Of a stretch of DNA of 9,433 nucleotides, positions 4,944-9,433 are shown piece after piece. This DNA comes from UBA8653 sp963978155. Its GTDB lineage: Bacteria > Planctomycetota > Phycisphaerae > Phycisphaerales > SM1A02. The notes beneath the pieces were generated by a model. It was not told the DNA's origin and did no database searches. It saw only the letters and a list, made by a program, of their open reading frames with translations. The position numbers were made by a program, and so were the translations under genes. How positions within the stretch are numbered: the first letter of the stretch is position 1; every line of letters begins with the position of its first letter. The stretch spans positions 1 through 9,433 of the forward strand of contig CAXBRK010000080.1 in NCBI GenBank assembly GCA_963978155.1, written 5' to 3'.

Positions 4944-7900
4944 TCAGGTTCCGCTGCTGTGCTCGGCTTGCCGGATGGCCTCGGTCAGATGATCTGGATG
5001 GACCTCCGGGGCGGATCGCTCTCCGACCATGCATCGAGCGGCGGCCAAATCTTCAACCAAATCATGCAAGTGCTCGACCGCTCGCCAAGCGGCAGACCAA
5101 GGCTCACTGGCTTTGTCGCGGAGAACGTCAACGGTTCGGCGGTGCGCGTTGATTTCTTTCTGCACCGCCACGTCACGCGCGATGCCCTGCGGCGACTTCA
5201 ACCGGTCCATGCGAATCAGCAAACCTCGAAGCCGCGTGCTGGACCGATGCAATGCCACTGGTGACCAGCTCAGCCTCGGCAATGCTCGGAGATACTGGCG
5301 CCGGAGATCGTCTCGGACGTCATCCCAAACGGGCCGGTCAAAATCAACCAGCCGCGCGGCCACCTGGGCCGCCAAAGATCGATGGTGTTGCAAACTGGAG
5401 AGCACTTCTTCGGCCGCTTTCCAAAGTCCTCGCCACGCGGGATCGAACCGAGACTGCAACGCCTCGGCCGATTGGGGCGTGGCCACCTCCTGCAACCCCG
5501 CAAAAGCCACAATGGCTTCCCGAACCATCTGCTTCGTCGGGACATCCAATTGATCGAGAACTTCACTCCCAGGAAGCAATGGCAACTGCCGATCCAAATC
5601 CTCCGCAAGGTCTGCGGCCAAAAAGCGAGCACAAGATGCCCGCGTTGCGGCATCGGCAGCATCTTTGGAAAAGACCAATTGGTAGGCCACGGTTGTTCCG
5701 TTGGACTCCGGCACCAAAGCAGACCATGCTTCCACCAACACTCCATGCCGCACGGTCCGCAGCACGTCTCCGACCGGGCCAACCGTCCAATGCTGCAGCC
5801 CAACCTGACCTTGAAAAGCATCGGCCAAAGCGACACTGGCTTCGGCAATCCGCGCCCCCAGCCGCCTCCGGAGATCCGCCAAATCACGTGATCGAGCAAT
5901 CACTTCCCCACGATCATCCACAACCTCCAACAGCATCTTGAGGTCATCGGGCACTTGATCGGGTTGAAACTGGTTGACCTGGACCGGCACACCTCGTTCT
6001 CGGCACGCTTCGGTCAACGCGACCAACAGATTGCCCCGACCAAATGGGAGTTCCGCGGCGATCTTCTGGGCCTGTTCCGCCAAAGGCATCAAGCCGCGCC
6101 GAACGTCACGGGGCAAGGTTCGGCAGAGCGCTTCAATACGCTCAGCGAGTCGACCGGGGACCAGCCAACCTGGACGATCTTCATCCAGCACCGCGACTTG
6201 CTCTGGGGCCAATTGCAGACGCACCCCGTCCACCTCTTCACCGGGCTGGAAGGCATATCGAACTTTGGCGGGGCCGGCACCGGTCAAAAAAGCCGAAGGG
6301 AACGCGGTCTCTTCGGCAGCAATACGCCGCAACCGCTCCCCCGCATCTTCATCTCGCAGCGCATCCGCTTCGGTCATCCGCAGCAATTCAGGGTTGCGTT
6401 TGTGGGCTTTTCGGAACCATTTTCGGAAGCTTCGGGTGCCCACCACGTGATCGGGGAGTTGGCGGTCGTAAAACGCGTGCCGGCGGGCATCGCCTGCCAA
6501 CAAGTCACGTTGTCGGCGTCGTGCTTCCATTTCTCGCAACCGCAACACCAACTCGCGATTGGCGACCAAGAAATCCTCTCTGCCGGGAAGCCCTTCTTCC
6601 ACCAAAGCGTGCTGGATGAACAGTTCACGGGCCAGTCGTGGGTCGCGCGGCGCGAGCGCGACCCGGCGGCGACCGTACAACTCCAAGCCCAAGAACTCTC
6701 CACGCTCCCGGGCCAACATCTCACCGCGCTCGGCGTCCCATTCGGGGTGGTCCCAACTTCGAACGACACGGTCTGCGGCAGCCTCTTCAATCCACGATGG
6801 TTGGACCTTGGCACACAGTCGACCCCACCGCCGGCTGGTCTCCACGATCTCTGCGGCGACGATCCACTTTGGATCTTTCTTGAAGAGACCTGAGTCGGGG
6901 AAGATGGCAAACTTGGCATCGCGAATCCCGCGGTATTCCCCGCGTTTGTCGAGGCGACCAATGTTGCCCAGAAAAGCCGTCAACAGACACCGGTGAATGG
7001 ATTCCGAAGTGGCCGGAACGATGTTGGGGGTGGCCTTCAATGCTTGCGTGGCCATTTGTTCCAACTGACGACGGAGGTCGGTCCACTCCTGCATACGAAG
7101 GGGATGCAAATGGTGTTCTTTGCAAAAACGCCGGACGTCACCCCGGGTGCCTTCTTCCTTCACTTGCTTCCAATCTTCGTACAACGCGAGCAGTGACAGA
7201 AAGTCTGAACTGGCACGTCGCCATTTGCGTCGAGCCGCATCGGCTTCATCGCGCTTGTCCACGGAACGCTCACGCGGATCTGGCAAAGACAACACTGCCG
7301 CGAGCGTCAACATCTCCCGCAACGCATCGCGCTGGATGCCTTCCAAAATCAATCGTCCCAGTCTGGGGTCCACCGGAAGTCGGGACAGACGACGCCCCAA
7401 GGCGGTGAGTTTTCCATCCTGCCGGAGCGCCCCAATTTCTCGAAGGCTCAGTTCCGCCTCCCGCACGGCGGAGAGTTTTGGCGTATCGAGAAAAGGAAAG
7501 TCTTTGACCGACCCCAAGCGCATGGCCCGCATGCGCAGCAAGACCGAAGCCAAGTTGGTTCTCCGGATCTCGGGCTCGGTGAAGGCTCGCCGATGGGAGA
7601 ACTCTTGCTCGTCGTACAAGCGAAGACACAAGCCAGGGCCCACCCGACCGCATCGGCCCGACCGCTGGTTGGCGGAGGCTTGACTGATGGGTTCGATCGG
7701 CAGGCGAAGCACTCTGGTTTTGGTATGGAATCGAGAAATTCGTGCGTTCCCCAAGTCGATCACGGCACGCACCCCGGGCACCGTCACGCTGGTCTCGGCC
7801 ACATTGGTCGCAAGCACGATGCGGCGACGGGTTCCGGAAGCAAACACTTTGGCCTGGTCTTCGACCGAAAGCCGGCCGTACAGCGGAAGAATTTCCCAAC

Positions 7901-8708
7901 GGTCCACCAGACGGTGCCGCTGCAGGTGACCCCGCATGTATGACGTCAGCTCACGGATCTCACGCTCCCCCGAAAGGAAGGTCAGCACGTCCCCCGCTGG
8001 CATTTCACGACGAATTTCATCGAACGCGGAGGCCACCGAAGATTCCAATTCCAGAGAAGCATCTTGTTCGGAGCGGGGACGCCAGCGAACCTCGACGGGA
8101 TACGTTCGCCCCTCCACATTGACCACCGGCGCGCCATCGAAATGTTGAGCCATTCGCTGCGGGTCGATGGTCGCGCTGGTCACAATGACGCGAAGCTCTG
8201 GTCGTTTTTCCCGAGCACGTCGGAGCAGACCCAGCAAGAAATCAATATTGAGGGAACGTTCGTGGGCTTCGTCCACGATGATGGTGTCGTAGCGCGAAAA
8301 GTGGCGGTCACGTTGGGCTTCGGCCAGCAGAATGCCATCGGTCATCACGCGAAGTTTGGTCTCCGCCCGCGTGCGATCGGTAAATCGAACCGACCAGCCA
8401 ACCTCGCGTCCCAACTCAACCCCAACCTCTTCGGCCACCCGTGTGGCCACCGAACGGGCCGCGATGCGTCGAGGCTGGGTATGACCAACCAACCCACCGC
8501 TCTCAAGACCAAGGGCCCAACACAGTTTGGGCAGTTGGGTGCTTTTGCCCGAACCGGTTTCCCCGCACACGATCACCACCCCCGACGACTTGAGGTGCGC
8601 AGCGATTGTTTCAGCGTGCTGCGTAATCGGCAGCCCGGGGGCCAAAGTCAGGTTGGGTGAAGCAGAACCCACGCCTTGAGCATAGGAACCGAACGGGCTC
8701 AGCCCCAA
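4944..8708 (-). CDS. hrpA: HrpA-type DEAH-box ATP-dependent RNA helicase
   Basis: HrpA helicases unwind RNA 3' to 5' using NTP; in Escherichia coli the protein acts in mRNA processing and in rescue of stalled or collided ribosomes. The 1254-residue product has motif I GETGSGKST (49-57), motif Ia TQPRR (78-82), TDGILL (123-128), the DEAH box (146-149), motif III SAT (178-180), motif V TNVAETSVTVPG (301-312) and motif VI QRSGRCGR (348-355). An HA2/ratchet region follows (about 400-500), then an OB-fold part (about 575-640), and a long C-terminal region of the HrpA type (DUF3418-like, from about 650; seen in RELFIQHALVEEG). Length agrees with E. coli HrpA, near 1300. The start is uncertain: the longest frame opens with TTG at 8706-8708, inside the stop region of the upstream gene. 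An in-frame GTG at 8670-8672 or TTG at 8643-8645 would also keep all motifs. None has a good Shine-Dalgarno. Confidence 0.96.
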   Translation of the reverse strand: MGLSPFGSYAQGVGSASPNLTLAPGLPITQHAETIAAHLKSSGVVIVCGETGSGKSTQLPKLCWALGLESGGLVGHTQPRRIAARSVATRVAEEVGVELGREVGWSVRFTDRTRAETKLRVMTDGILLAEAQRDRHFSRYDTIIVDEAHERSLNIDFLLGLLRRAREKRPELRVIVTSATIDPQRMAQHFDGAPVVNVEGRTYPVEVRWRPRSEQDASLELESSVASAFDEIRREMPAGDVLTFLSGEREIRELTSYMRGHLQRHRLVDRWEILPLYGRLSVEDQAKVFASGTRRRIVLATNVAETSVTVPGVRAVIDLGNARISRFHTKTRVLRLPIEPISQASANQRSGRCGRVGPGLCLRLYDEQEFSHRRAFTEPEIRRTNLASVLLRMRAMRLGSVKDFPFLDTPKLSAVREAELSLREIGALRQDGKLTALGRRLSRLPVDPRLGRLILEGIQRDALREMLTLAAVLSLPDPRERSVDKRDEADAARRKWRRASSDFLSLLALYEDWKQVKEEGTRGDVRRFCKEHHLHPLRMQEWTDLRRQLEQMATQALKATPNIVPATSESIHRCLLTAFLGNIGRLDKRGEYRGIRDAKFAIFPDSGLFKKDPKWIVAAEIVETSRRWGRLCAKVQPSWIEEAAADRVVRSWDHPEWDAERGEMLARERGEFLGLELYGRRRVALAPRDPRLARELFIQHALVEEGLPGREDFLVANRELVLRLREMEARRRQRDLLAGDARRHAFYDRQLPDHVVGTRSFRKWFRKAHKRNPELLRMTEADALRDEDAGERLRRIAAEETAFPSAFLTGAGPAKVRYAFQPGEEVDGVRLQLAPEQVAVLDEDRPGWLVPGRLAERIEALCRTLPRDVRRGLMPLAEQAQKIAAELPFGRGNLLVALTEACRERGVPVQVNQFQPDQVPDDLKMLLEVVDDRGEVIARSRDLADLRRRLGARIAEASVALADAFQGQVGLQHWTVGPVGDVLRTVRHGVLVEAWSALVPESNGTTVAYQLVFSKDAADAATRASCARFLAADLAEDLDRQLPLLPGSEVLDQLDVPTKQMVREAIVAFAGLQEVATPQSAEALQSRFDPAWRGLWKAAEEVLSSLQHHRSLAAQVAARLVDFDRPVWDDVRDDLRRQYLRALPRLSWSPVALHRSSTRLRGLLIRMDRLKSPQGIARDVAVQKEINAHRRTVDVLRDKASEPWSAAWRAVEHLHDLVEDLAAARCMVGERSAPEVHPDHLTEAIRQAEHSSGT

Positions 8709-9433
8709 GCGGAGATCAAGAAGATGAGGTCTCCATTCCCCACACTTCCGTTGCCGTCCAAATCAAACGGCGAATCGGTCATGCCCCAGGCCGACAAGAG
8801 CAAGATCAAATCGCTGACACCGACGACACCATCGCCATCCAGATCCTCGGGACGGGTTGGAGGCTCAATCTCACGCTCGAAGGTGACTTCAAGACGTGGC
8901 CTGATCATGCCGTTGGACGCTTCGCTGGTCCAAATTGAAATACCGTCGTCGTTGCCGGTCACGATCTCGGGCAAGATCGCCACCCCCCAGTTGGCTTGGC
9001 CGTCACTCCACCGTTGCACCAAAGCCGTCACATCCATACTTCGGCCAAAATCCGATGAAGGATCGTTGTCTCCCAAAAACGTCGCCACGCGATCACCCAG
9101 ATCTTCGGGGACCGAAAGTCCGTTGCCCAATGAGTTCCAAGTCGAAGACTCATCCCAAGGCACCAGAACCTCGTGGACGTAGAAGTCTGGATTGGCAAAC
9201 GGCGTATCCACGTCGTCTTGGAGCTCCAAGATCAAACGGGCCTGGGTGATCACCGACCCCAGGGGAATGGTGCCGGAGGCATCATCTTCACTGAACATCC
9301 CGTCAAAGCGCAGAAGGGCTTGCCCTTGGTTGTCGGTGAAAATGGAGTTTGACGTGTCATCATCAGATTCCCGTGTGTCATCACCTCCGTAGCTGGTGTT
9401 GGGTTCATCTTCATTGATCCAGGTGTCTTGGGT
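8699..9433 (-). CDS. DNRLRE-type secreted protein with double dockerin tail (N-terminus off window)
   Basis: The frame is open to the right edge, giving 244 C-terminal residues. Near the edge is DTWI (3-6), then PNTSYGG (11-17) and ALLRFD (39-44), followed by W93/W99, VTALVQRW (135-142) and NWGVAI (148-153). This order (DTxI, NxxYGG, LLRFD, VTxxVxxW, GW/WG) is that of DNRLRE / CBM96-like beta-sandwich domains, found on secreted proteins and often carbohydrate-associated. Residues 197-217 (D197-D199-D201-D208, ending AWG) and 224-244 (D224-D226-N228-D235, ending AWG) are two dockerin/EF-hand-like calcium loops ending the protein. The signal peptide and any further domains lie outside the window. 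The stop TGA (8699-8701) overlaps the longest hrpA frame by 10 bases, so the two are likely cotranscribed. Domain recognition is from motifs by eye; the ligand is unknown. Confidence 0.88.
   Translation of the reverse strand, partial: TQDTWINEDEPNTSYGGDDTRESDDDTSNSIFTDNQGQALLRFDGMFSEDDASGTIPLGSVITQARLILELQDDVDTPFANPDFYVHEVLVPWDESSTWNSLGNGLSVPEDLGDRVATFLGDNDPSSDFGRSMDVTALVQRWSDGQANWGVAILPEIVTGNDDGISIWTSEASNGMIRPRLEVTFEREIEPPTRPEDLDGDGVVGVSDLILLLSAWGMTDSPFDLDGNGSVGNGDLIFLISAWG

Noticed and set aside
5252..6893. Several long plus-strand frames opposite hrpA
   Set aside because: They are Arg/Pro/Ser-rich antisense translations of a GC-rich coding gene with no domain signatures.
1..9433. CRISPR array, insertion sequence, tRNA or rRNA
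   Set aside because: No regularly spaced direct repeats, no transposase-like protein, no terminal inverted repeats of element type, and no tRNA or rRNA-like segments were seen.

Overview
The window looks like chromosome from a planctomycete, most likely of the Phycisphaerae. Three sequence features suggest this. Two secreted proteins end in paired dockerin-type calcium loops of the form DxDxDGxVxxxD…(A/D/H)WG. A third ends in a PEP-CTERM-like tail with the 'PAPG' variant, a hydrophobic stretch and RRRR. Single-copy bacterial housekeeping genes sit beside them. This placement is inference from protein style only; no rRNA or marker phylogeny is available here.

Layout. (1) 1-1873, minus strand: queC then queE, overlapping by 4 bases (ATGA), make two enzymes of the 7-deazaguanine (preQ0/queuosine) pathway. 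After a 169-base gap comes an RRM-type RNA-binding protein whose Gly-rich C-terminus runs off the left edge. (2) 1874-1971: a compact divergent intergenic region with a perfect inverted repeat (TGCACA-CCAA-TGTGCA) directly upstream of a Shine-Dalgarno. (3) 1972-4855, plus strand: two exported-type proteins, each apparently its own transcription unit with its own intrinsic terminator. The first is a 679-residue protein with a signal peptide, a cysteine-peptidase-like (C39/papain-like) N-terminal domain, an unrecognised middle region and a double dockerin tail. The second is a 205-residue protein with a PEP-CTERM-like anchor and a jelly-roll-like body. (4) 4944-8708, minus strand: a full-length HrpA-type DEAH-box RNA helicase, convergent with the exported pair. 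(5) 8699-9433, minus strand: the C-terminal part of a secreted DNRLRE-type protein with a double dockerin tail. Its stop lies inside the start region of hrpA, so the two are probably cotranscribed.

How it fits together. The minus-strand genes on the left (queuosine precursor synthesis, RRM protein) and hrpA on the right are RNA-centred housekeeping functions. The plus-strand pair between them is surface/secretome material, and sampled blocks of the peptidase-like gene have visibly lower GC than hrpA, so it may be an insertion of lineage-specific genes. No mobile element, CRISPR array, tRNA or rRNA was seen. The most interesting item is the putative cysteine-peptidase/dockerin protein and its possible relation to the adjacent PEP-CTERM-like protein.
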